Shown here: positions 23,141-33,799 of the stretch, one piece after another
How positions within the stretch are numbered: the first letter of the stretch is position 1
How the letters are laid out: each line of letters begins with the position of its first letter
Assembly: GCA_025642065.1 (NCBI GenBank)
Contig: JAODUP010000032.1
Coordinates: forward strand, 969,501-1,033,500
Length of the DNA stretch: 64,000 nucleotides
Origin: Paralvinella palmiformis
Lineage: Eukaryota; Annelida; Polychaeta; Terebellida; Alvinellidae
Reading direction: 5' to 3'
Notes under the pieces: generated by a model
The model's input: the letters and a program-made list of their open reading frames with translations, nothing else
What the model was told of the DNA's origin: nothing
Databases searched by the model: none
Program-made: the position numbers and the translations under genes

Positions 23141-26100
23141 TGTGGTCAAATAGTTGACATTTCACACCTCAACGACCCGGGATTAACATGATTTATATAT
23201 TAGCGTAGTTTGTCGATGGGGAATACTTGTTAGAAAGCATAGTATAGTAGTGGGATGATTTCTACTGAATTGCTAGCTGTTATTTTATACATGGATTTCC
23301 CTATTGCAAACATTTTGTCACTGGTCCAATGAACCAGAAATTAACCCCGATTATAGACTTCAGTCATGCATGGAGATCATGTGACTTTGTTGTTGTTGAT
23401 AATGGTTGATGTTTGCTAGATGATTTGAGCATGCTTGAAATCGCTATTATACAGCTATATACAGCTATTATAACCCAACCATAACACAATTCACCATATA
23501 TTCATCATGTCCGTTTATCATATATTAATTAAAAAATTATAAGTTCATTTAAAGTCTACACCTCAATAATATAGATCATGCAATATAGACCTGCCCAGCT
23601 GAGAACAAAGAATATACATGGAATATTAACAATGTGTATGTTTGCGTTTACATGTTAGAGATAGAGAAATTAGTATTTTCATACAATAATCGGCATCAAA
23701 TCTCTTTTGCCACGGGTTCATCTACAGTTACAATCAGTCATTTGTTATCAAATGGACAGAATAACACAAATTGCTTCCAGCTCTAAACAACCACTACTAC
23801 AAAAATATGACATTTAGTCCAGATCAGTGAACTGTTTAAAGTTCGACAGAATATACCCAGAGATGTTATAGACACATGCATTGACTACTGTAAGAGATAA
23901 CACCAGTAAATCTGTAACCAAGAGATTGGCTTGTTTACATGGTATCTCATCATCATAGAACTTCAAGGACTGAAGCAGAACAATACCTTGTAAAATAATG
24001 ACATGAACTATTAAGTGCATACACAATGTGTAAACACATTCCTTTTTTTTAAGTTGGTTAAAGAATTTGATTTGATATGCATTTAAGTTATGAAGAGAAG
24101 TGTACCAATTAAAGCACATGAGCTGAACATTCAAGTACTAATTCAGGTGCTGGTAATCCTTTTTTTGTATTAAGATATGAAATGGGCTGACAAAATTTCA
24201 TGGGTTTGATGCCTTGTTTCTTATTTAATTAATTTGATAAAACCAATTTTCACCATTAATATTTATAAATATTAATTGCCATCACAGCTGGTCCTGTCTC
24301 CTGTATAGATCTCCTATCTGTTAATACCTTCCTCTTTGACTTCAGTGGATGCATGCAGTTGATTTGGTACATCAAAAATAGTTGGAATAGCATTCTAGAT
24401 AAGTTGTCTGGTTCATGAATTCCGTTTCAGTGAAATGCATATAATACATTATACAATTAGTATTCAAGTAATTTAAATCTTTCCTCGTCATATATCTGAA
24501 CGACAACAATTAATAACCCATATTTTACTTCTGTCAAGAGAAAAAAATAACAAAATGAATGTTTCTACCACTAGTTGAGGTATTTAATAATTAATTTCAT
24601 AACATTTAAATTATAAATAGAATTCCATACATATCAATAAGTACCAATTGCTTACTTTTAAAAATAAATATGGATGCAGGTGATCATGTAAATACTCAGC
24701 TATTTATAATTACTGTAAATAGTGAAAAATTATCTGATTATTATTATAGTAAGTCCAATTATATTATTAACAATAACTAAGTAAAATATACCTCCCGCCC
24801 ATAACATCTTCAGTGGCTCCAGTACATGTAACTGTAAGCTTATGTATATCTTACATACTCATTTTGTGATTAATAGGTTGATATTGTTCAATAAAATTTA
24901 ATCAGATTTTGTCTGAAACAAATATAGATCTAGATAGATCCTGCTTGGGCCTACTGCTTGGGTCATGTCAAGTAGGGGCGTGTCTACTTCAAATTGTTAT
25001 GCTTATTTTTTAAATATCCTTTATTTAAAAAAACCCAGATTATATCAAATTTTTACACTAGCTTTCATTTCCTTTCGGGAATGTCTTTATTTGTGCATAC
25101 TTGTGCATACAGAATGAACCAGCGCCATTAGACGCCATGTTAACGCAGGGAGCTGTCAGTGACAATCTACCTCCGGTCGCTAGGGCCCTGGCGCTCCATG
25201 AATTCAAAATGGCGTCCCATGTTATCATGGGTCATAACAGCAATCACAACTAACAACTACTCATACTACAACAGGATTTTAATATTTTACCATGGAAATC
25301 ATCAAAAATCAAAAATGTGTCTTCATGTTGAATACCAAATTATCAACCAGGAATAACAAAATTGTTCGAAGAAAGTTAGTCTAGGTAGATATACAGAACA
25401 TTGTGATTCTGGAGTTAAATAATTATATTTGATGTGGATAATTAATTATTTTAAGCAAATTCTGAACATTCAAAAATATTAGTTTTAATAAATAATTATT
25501 TTATATGCATCAATAATAAAGATGATTTCTATATTTACCAATGAACATAAATGAACTACGTGGTATAACTATTATATTTTGCAATTGCAGGTTGCCTGAC
25601 TAAGCTATCTACTACACTGAATATGCCACAGTCATGATGCCACAGATGTCATGTATATCATGTGTCGCAACGGTAGGCGAAACCAAGCTATGCAAGCTCA
25701 CTAGACAAGTCATCACAGATCTGGGCTGGGTCACGGGGTATGAACTAATCTATGTCATATGTTTATGTTATGTATGTGCACAGGTGAATTAATTGCCAAA
25801 ATAAGTTATAACACATCATCTGAGGAATATGGAATAAAATCATAATATTAATTCGCAATTTGTGTGTGTTTTTTTTTGTCAATTACTTGGCCTCGCGATA
25901 AAGTATGAAGTTTTATTTCCTTTTTTTGGTACCATGTTTTGTTTCTTTTTTACCTGTTTTCTTTTATCCTGTTTCCTTCTTTCCGTTTACCTTATCAGTC
26001 GTTTTAATATCTGGAGGAGATGGCCGTACTCATTCATCGAACCGAGCCTGATATTGGAGCATTATCTTCTATTCAATAAGTGCTAGGATTACAAACGCTA

Positions 26101-26520
26101 TCGAAGTTGTTAATAATTAATAAATATATTACTTAAACGTACTGTAGGCGATCTCTGCCAGCTTTGCGAAGTATTGATATGGTTTAAATAAATAATAATA
26201 ATGAAATTAACATAAAGAAAAGAATGAAAATAGTCCACAAGTACATAAAATATAATAGTTGACATGACCTCAGTGCTATTGTCTTAAAACATTTGTGTAT
26301 TTTGTGGATATACATATTTTAAATAGCGTTATTAGTTTCTTGGTACATCACGATCAGCAGAAATTATATTATCATTATATCACCATATATCCTCCTCTCA
26401 CATAACTTGATCCGTTACTAGTGTTATCAACAACAATTCCATTTTTGTAAATTTACTATTTTAATTGTGGTTAATTCAGGGACGTCAATTGTTTTATATA
26501 CATCTAAAAAATAAGTTATT
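23140..26520. other. No gene recognised
   Basis: Long AT-rich interval. The frames at 23814-24134 (minus) and 25862-26086 (plus) have biased but unrecognisable composition. Near 25120-25215 a short GC-richer patch has ATGGCG on both strands with good initiation context, possibly a promoter or first exon. This is not supported further. Confidence 0.4.
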
Positions 26521-26521
26521 C

Positions 26522-26527
<6 letters not shown>

Positions 26528-26565
<38 letters not shown>

Positions 26566-26590
26566 CAAACACACACACACACACACACAC
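26528..26590. repeat. (TA)n and (CA)n microsatellites
   Basis: TA run 26528-26561, a short spacer, then CA run to about 26590. It forms the left edge of the dispersed repeat at 26600-27140. Confidence 0.95.
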
Positions 26591-26599
26591 GCACACGAG

Positions 26600-27140
26600 C
26601 GCTTTTTTTGGACGTAGCCTATATATAGCCGCGCCTCTGTTTGCGTGACATACAATGATACATATATTTGTCGCGTAGGAAAAGCATATTTTCTGATGAG
26701 TAGCCCACACAGATGTATTGGCCTACGATTGTATATATGTGTGCAGATCAAGAACATTTATATTGATGTATGTATGTATAGTTTTATTTATGTATATGCA
26801 GGTACAGGTATTAAAGGATTTTTAGATGTTGGTGTTCTGAGCCAATGTCACTCTGTATGTATCCTAAAACACACATTGCCCGTGCCAGACATCAGACTTA
26901 TTTCGATCCAGGCGTTTGTTACTCCGGCAGACATTTACATGGGTACTAATTTTTTCACCACATTATGAGTAATTAGGTTACACTGATATAGGAAAATTGT
27001 TGAATGTATAGCTATTATAATCCAGACGTGTCATTCGCAGTATCGGAGATCTGCCTGAAATCCGCATTTCTCGAATATAGGTCAAATAGATCAAGGGGAT
27101 AGGCGCTTTAGTTTAGATCCCACCAAACCTAACTCAATAT
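26600..27140 (+). repeat. Dispersed repeat of unknown class, plus copy
   Basis: Shares long imperfect similarity with the minus strand of 36700-37910: GACGTAGCCT, TTTGTCGCGTA, TGATGAGTAG, CCTAAAACACACATTGCC, CTGCCGGAGTAACAAACG (complement here) and GGTTTGGTGGGATCTAAA (complement here). No frame in it resembles a known protein. The order of two blocks differs between the copies. Confidence 0.65.
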
Positions 27141-27204
27141 ACTTAGGGACGCTAAATTAGACATTCTATGCAACCTAATGCAGACTTGAGTAGGTCGAAA
27201 CCGG

Positions 27205-27495
27205 TAGTTGCTGTTGCGGGTTGAGTCGTGTTGTATTGATGCTACTAGTATTAATCTGAATATATTCTGATTTATGCTTATACTATTCATATATTATTCA
27301 TACTGTCTACTAATATTTTACTTTTCCATTTTAGGCTTGATTTTGATTGACTAATTCTTGGCTTGAAGTGTTCAGCACAAAGCCTGGTTTTTGTCAACAA
27401 TAGTGACTTATTTTTATATTGAGATGATCCTCTTCTGGATAATTTTAGTAATTTGTTTTTCATTTCATTTTTTCTAATTATAAAAGTGAATAACA
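27205..27495 (+). repeat. Dispersed repeat, copy 1 (matches 52.9 kb)
   Basis: TTGCTGTTGCGGGTTGAGTC, TTCTGATTTATGCTTATA, TTTTAGGCTTGATTTTGATT and GTGTTCAGCACAAAGCCT are each matched in order at 52900-53160. It is non-coding. The other copy lies just after glycosyltransferase copy A. Confidence 0.65.
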
Positions 27496-27569
27496 GTATG
27501 GAATTTGAAACATCATCATATCTTTATTGGCCTCTGAGGTGTAACTGATTTAAAAGAAAATTATCAGTC

Positions 27570-30500
27570 CGGTTATTGCAAGACATAGTCAAAATGCGCA
27601 GAAATTTGGCATGAAAATAAAAGTGTTGTGGTAGCATTAAATCTGGCAGTGTAAGCGAGAAAGAGCAGACATTTGTTAGGAGCGAAGAAAAACCAAGTAA
27701 AGGTGAACATAAATGCGAGAAAACAAATAATGAAAGTAAAGAAGACCTCCCTGTAGACGAAATATACAAGATAACATGTCATACGTGTAAGGTAAGTGGT
27801 CAGAAACGCCTAACTGAATGTGAGCTGTAAGAAATTGGGTATTGTGGTAAATGTCAACACTTAAACACTGATGTCATGTTGCGTCTAGCATCATGTCAAA
27901 ACATTCATTGGTTCTGTACAGCATTTGAACATAATAACTAATGGCACGTACAGTTTAGGTAAGCGGACACATGAAAATAAAATTTATCAATCTGAAAAAA
28001 AACGAGGGCCCATGAAAGCTCTGCGTGAAGAAGTGAAGAAAGTCGAGACAGAAACAAAGACGGGTTTTATTGACATTTTTAAGTCATTTGACACTAAATT
28101 CTAAAGAAACTGCGTTCTCACCATAGGAAATATATATATTCTAGTTTGGAAGCTGTCTGCATTGAAATTTCGAACTGTTCATTTACAGGTTATTTCCTAT
28201 GTCTCTATCGCCGTCCTGGAATAACTTCATCCTTCTTTGTTGACTTTCATGATTTACTAATAGTTACTTCTCATCCTGAAATTTTAATCCTTGGTGATTT
28301 CAACCTTCATTTGGATACACAGTCTACTGCTACATCCACATTTAATGACATCTTAGCAAGTTTTGACTTAAAACGACACGCTTCTTTCTCCACACACATT
28401 CATGGTCACTGGCTTGATCTCCTCATAACCCGGACTACACCAGATTATATCCACACACTAACTGCCACCGAAGGTTGATCCAATCATTTCACTGTCATAA
28501 CAGAAATAGCATTTAAGCATAATCCAGTTGACTCTTAGTGTAATATTCTTTATCGGTATACTCATGACATTGACATTCTTGCATTTAATGATAAGATACT
28601 AAAATCTGAACTTATCACCAACCCTAAAGCTAACTTATCACAATTATGTGAACAATATCACACTACACTTAAAACCTTACTTGACAAACACGCACCTGTC
28701 AGATCAAAATTCATAAAAATTAAATCTCCCCCCCCCCTTTGGAATCCCCTGAAATTATCAATGCCAAAGTGCGTCGTCGATATTTAAAACGCATATGGAG
28801 GAAATCATGTACACACAGGTCTAGATATACTAAACAGTGCCATTTCTGCAATAGACTCATGAATACAGCCAAATCTGACTTTTATAGGAACAAGATCTCC
28901 AACAACTCTGACAATCCTCATCAACCCTGGAACTGCATAAATAGTACTCTCCATAAAAAGTCTTCTGTTTATCTGCCCGTTCATGATTCAACTAATTCAC
29001 ACTTACCAAACATTTATGGATAAGATCACCAAATTTCATGCTTCTTTCCCAGGTTATGCTTCTAGTTGTAATATTTATTTTCGAGTTGTACATCACACTT
29101 GCACAGTATTTAAACTAGCCTCACTTACTGAAGTTTCTAAACTTATTTTATCATCCCCTAATAAGTCCTGTGAACTTGATCCTATCCCTACAATTCTGCT
29201 AAAATCACACACTAACTGTTCCAATTACTAAGATAGTACATTTATCACTAAGCTCCGGAGTGTTCCCTTCTCATTTTAAGCATGGCCATGTAATCCCTCT
29301 TCTTAAGAACCCATCTTTACCAGCCAATGACCTAAACAGTAATAGACCTACTTCTAATCTATCATTCACATCTAAAGTATTAGAAAAAGCTGTATCCTTT
29401 CGTTTGAACATTCACTTAAACTGTAATCATCTATCAAATATTTTTCAGTCTGCTTACAATCAATTTCACTCTACAGAAACTGCTCTACTAAAAGATCATA
29501 ACAACATAGCACTAAACATGGACACAGGAAAGCTCATAGCACTGACACTTTTAGATTTATCTGCAGCTTTTGACACCACTGATTATTCTATTCTTATAGA
29601 TCGCCTCACTGATTGGCATGGGATATCATGCACAGCACTTAGCTGGATTCGCTCATTCTTAATAAATAGGTTTCGATCAGCAAAAATAATAAAATGTTTT
29701 TCAAAGGGAGTGCCTTTATTTTGTGATATTCCCCAAGGCTCTGTTCTCGGACTACTATTGTTTACTCTGTATACCACACCACGAAGCTCACTTATTCATA
29801 GCCACAAATTAGACCACCATTTATGTATGTGTAGATGACACCAACATATACATATCTTTATCTACAGCAGACACTGATCTTTCCCGTAAACAACTTGGTG
29901 ACTGTTTCAGTGATATCTCTGACTGGATGACAAACAATAAACTTAGGCTCAATACCAACAAAACAGATTTCATCATTATAGGTACACCCAGACAACGCAG
30001 CAAACTTGCTCATTTCTTCCCTACGAACATCCTTAGTCATAGCATCACACCATCAGACCCTTGTACGTAGTCTTTACATTTGATAGCGAATTTAATTTCA
30101 GAAAACATATTTCTCTGATATGTTGCTTCTTCTTCTATCATATTTGTGATCTTCGCTGTATTCGGAGCTATAGTTCTCTTTCAGTCGCCAAAACCATTGC
30201 TACATCATTCATTACTAGTAGGCTTGATTACTACGATTCTCTTCTTTATAACATTGCATCTAAGGATATTCTAGAACTTCAGTGTGTTCCGAACTGCTTA
30301 GCCAGGGTTGTCACCCGGTCTCATCGGTTTTCCCATTCTGTCTCACTTCTGAAATCTTTGCACTTGCTCCCCGTTCAATCTCGCATCATTTTCAAACTCT
30401 GCACTATTGCCAATCAAACTCTTTCTTCTGGAGAACCTTCATATCTATTTTCCATGCTTTCTTTATCACCCAAGCCCAGAGAGCCCCGTTCGCCTGGTTT

Positions 30501-30775
30501 TCACTTGTTGTCTGTTCCCAGGGTTAAAACTCATGCTGGGCCTCGTGGTTTTTCAGTTGCTGTCCATACTATTTCGACTTCACTCCCAGTCATCAAATAG
30601 CATAGTTTCTTTCAGTCACTATTTGAAAACTCACCTTTTCAGACTCGATTATCCTTCCTAAGTTTCCTTTCCATCTGATCATTGTTGATCAACTTTGCAT
30701 TGTACCCGGAGTATGAGTTTGCCCAACACCTGTACTAGGTTCGCCACTGAGGATATTGGCGCAATAGAAGTTTTG

Positions 30776-30780
<5 letters not shown>
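27570..30780 (+). mobile_element. CR1/L2-type LINE, nearly complete, frameshifted
   Basis: Parts in order on the plus strand. An ORF1 relic (about 27600-27950) has a PHD-like zinc finger: ITCHTCKV, then YCGKC, H, then WFCTAF with one Cys lost. The AP endonuclease (28146-28478) has LYRRPG and LILGDFNLHLD. A linker frame follows (28739-29023). The reverse transcriptase (29260-29838) has LLDLSAAFDT and IPQGSVLG, then a VDDTN active-site box reached only after a frame shift near 29830. The C-terminal region (30061-30660) has SLHLLPVQSRIIFKL and FRLDYPS. The 3' end abuts a (TA)n array. Stops and shifts show an inactive, fairly recent copy. Confidence 0.82.
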
Positions 30781-30839
<59 letters not shown>

Positions 30840-30847
30840 ATATATAT
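30781..30847. repeat. (TA)n microsatellite
   Basis: TA array directly after the LINE 3' end, with a single TTA interruption near 30829. Confidence 0.97.
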
Positions 30848-31049
30848 AACGGTCTGCTTTAATACAAATGTAACTAACGCACGCACGTACACAACCACTC
30901 GCAGCCACACATACACAGATGTTTAGGTATGTTAAGATTGATGTATATAAAGACTTATATATGCTTAGGTTTATGTGTCTGTACATCTCTAATTGTGTGG
31001 AAGTATAACCTTTATTGATCTTTAGGTCTTGATGCTTCTAACCAGTGGC

Positions 31050-31050
<1 letters not shown>

Positions 31051-31094
<44 letters not shown>
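31051..31094. repeat. (TA)n microsatellite
   Basis: TA array about 75 bp upstream of the NADAR fragment. Frames across it are artefacts. Confidence 0.95.
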
Positions 31095-31098
<4 letters not shown>

Positions 31099-31165
31099 AT
31101 GTGTGTGGTTGTGTGTATTGTATATGTAACAAACCAAACAATAAGCCAGCTAGTAAACAAACAAA

Positions 31166-31538
31166 TGCAAATTCACTGGAGTGGAACAAAGGTATCAACA
31201 GAAAAAGGCTGAGTGGGCAAAAAATGACAAATTGGCACAGCAAATTATATCTGCAAAATATCCTGCTAAACAGAAATACCTTGGCGATAAAGTTAAAGTG
31301 GATGATGAAACATGGAAAACAACAGGATTGATTGAGATGTTCAATGCAGTGAAGACCAAATTTGTTCAAAATGATAAGTTAAAGGAATACCTGTTTGTCA
31401 CTTAGAGAAGCCTCTACTGATAGTTTCTGGGGTATTGGTTCTACCCTACAAAATCCACAGTCTCTTGATGCTGCAATATGGACTGGCAACAATCATCTTG
31501 GTAAGATCCTGATGAGAGTGAGATATGAATTAAAGTAA
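31166..31538 (+). pseudogene. NADAR-domain (YbiA/DUF1768-like) fragment
   Basis: NADAR proteins act on NAD/ADP-ribose-type or related N-glycosidic substrates. The plus frame reads VEQRYQQKKAEWAKN, then MFNAVKTKFVQNDKLKEYL, the family's helix before the catalytic loop. After a stop and a shift at about 31404 it continues DSFWGIGSTL and NNHLGKILMRVRYELK, which match the FWGxG and NxLGxxLMxVR boxes. About 120 residues are covered; the N-terminal third of the domain is missing. NADAR domains occur in invertebrate genes and in repeats, and the single frame break suggests a retro-copied or decayed gene. It could be one exon with an error. Confidence 0.65.
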
Positions 31539-31539
31539 A

Positions 31540-32886
31540 ACATTATTATTACTGTCTATGTAAACGTATACCTTTATCTTGATGTCAGTTTAAAACTATT
31601 CTTCCACATGTGTCATTCTAGACAAAGTCCATTGTTTGAATGGGAGTGGAACACTCACTAATTTAATATTAAACAAACCTATATGGATTGTGAAATAGTA
31701 AAACATTTCATGTCCAATAAGGACTGCTGTACTCAGAATATGATTTTTGCAAGACAATGATCAGTTTTATAATAACGAATGGGCTGTAGCTGAAATACTG
31801 AATCATTGCCATAGTACTACTGCCGATGATTTAGAAAGTGGTGATAACGTATATTTGCAACGGCATCCCAACAGTTTAATGCAATCATTCGAATAAGACG
31901 CAGTCTTGGGTACAAATAGCGATTAAGGATTTATGAAACTTCAATACTGTCAAATTTTTGTCCAGTTGTATAGCACTTTTGTTCAATGGCTTCCACAAGA
32001 ACACAAGAAATATGGTGAAAACACAAAAGCCGACTCTTAAAGTTTTAACTGAAGACACTTGTTCAAACGGACCACAATTGTTTTAAATATTTAAATCAGA
32101 TTAACTGTGACGGCTCACGCCTTGTCTTTCTAAAAGAAATATTTGGTTAAGACTTATTTTTACATTCTATAGATGTCGCTGGGCTTGGTCATCTCTTGGG
32201 TTTCTTCATATATGTTGGCAAATTGTTCTTGAGATTTTAATTTAGCTTATTTGGCCTAAATAAAGTATTAAGGGTAAAAATTAGACTGAATTATTGTTGA
32301 TAAATGCTTATAGATTACCGTTATGGTAATATTCGTTATATTTCTCTGACATATTTCGATATATTGAACGTTTTGTCAAAGACATGTGTTGTACTTTGAC
32401 TATCGATATAAATATACACGTGGCATATCTATGTACATTAACATAAATGCTGTATTGAGTTAGATTATTGTGTAGTATTCAAAGCAAAACCTTATGTATC
32501 TTTGTATTTTATATATTTGCAGTTTTAGAAATTCTGTAGACTTGCCAAGTTAAATTAGTTAATAAATCATATTGAAACATTCGATGCCACCTTGTGATTT
32601 AGGCACGTAACGGCTACATTTATCCTTCGTTCATGTTTAGTATGTTCAATATTAAGAAACCAATGTATAATTTAAAAACATTAAGAATGCCATGTTTGCC
32701 TATTTTTAATACTGGTAAAATGGAATCCGTTCTTTTAATTACAATGGATGTCATTTATATAATTAACATCTAGAACATATTAGACAGTCTACTACTTTAC
32801 ACAAATTGTTTTAATTGATTATAAAATGGGCTGGACCCTCATGTACTTGTACCATTTCTAATATGTAGATGTTTCTTAATGTTTAA
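31540..32886. other. No gene recognised
   Basis: AT-rich sequence between the NADAR fragment and the SINE. Short plus-strand frames near 31960-32040 are interrupted and match nothing I know. Confidence 0.4.
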
Positions 32887-33080
32887 GGGCGCCCCCATGG
32901 TCTAGCGGTAGCGTGTTGGACCACGGATCACTACAACCCGTGTTCGAATCTCGGCGTGGGCATATCTGAAGGTTGTTTCATCTTCGACTTCGTTTAATTA
33001 CCTTTGGAGGTCGCTCGGCCCATTTAGCGTACCATGTGAACAAAAGTGGCCGTAAAACATCAATCATCATCATGATTTTA
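32887..33080 (+). mobile_element. tRNA-derived SINE, copy 1
   Basis: A pol III type 2 promoter is visible: A box TGGTCTAGCGGTAGCG (from 32898) and B box TGTTCGAATCTC (from 32941), inside a tRNA-like head. The body has CTCGGCCCATTTAGC and GGCCGTAAAACATC, and the tail is ATCAATCATCATCATG. A second copy is at 44270-44455. It is a SINE and not a tRNA gene, because the tRNA-like part continues into the shared body. Confidence 0.85.
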
Positions 33081-33799
33081 ATGGTTAATCATGCTATCTT
33101 ATGCTCTTTTAGTTAAATTATCAATGTCACCGAATGTAATTATTGATATCGTATATTGTAGATATTCATATACATATTTATGTCGAAATATCACACACTA
33201 GGGCAAGGACCATATCAGGTATATACTCTGTTGTAAACTGAAACAAACGACACAAACCTAGAACTGACAAATGTCTTTATTAGTTATTCAATTCACCGTT
33301 ACCAGGTTAAAATTATGATCCTCGGCTGATAGCACAACACATCACGATCACAGAAACTTAATGACAAATGTGTTAAACCATGTTAACGTTGTGAGTTATA
33401 TAAACTCACACAAAACATAATATTTAGGTTTTATTATCTCTCATCATCCCCAATCTACATAACTGATTATTAGATTTCATTATAAGTATTATAAAACGAA
33501 CATGGACATGGCGGTCTGGTACACAAAAGTGACTGTAAATCATCATAAGCAGCAGGCCAAAGCTTCAAAAATCTTTTAACGGCATTGTTTGTTAATAGCA
33601 GATATCACTGTGGAATCAATAATTCATAGGATGACAAAAATGATGTGGGTGGATGTCATTGTAAATTTTAGAGTTTCAAGGTCATTTTCTAGTCATAAAG
33701 ATCACTAAGGTAAGCTAAGTTTTTTTGTTTAAGTAGTTTATAATTGCAGCTGAAGCACGATTAGTGGCATAATAAATATTTTGAGTAATTCGTCAAAAC

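Noticed and set aside
23814..24134. Minus-strand 106-codon frame with hydrophobic stretches
   Set aside because: No recognisable family, no splice context, and composition expected from AT-rich non-coding DNA.
25862..26086. Plus-strand 74-codon hydrophobic frame
   Set aside because: Phe/Leu/Ser-rich because of a T-rich tract; no family resemblance.
32890..32962. A functional tRNA gene
   Set aside because: A and B boxes are present, but the segment runs into a SINE body and tail shared with 44270-44455, and the acceptor stem does not pair convincingly.
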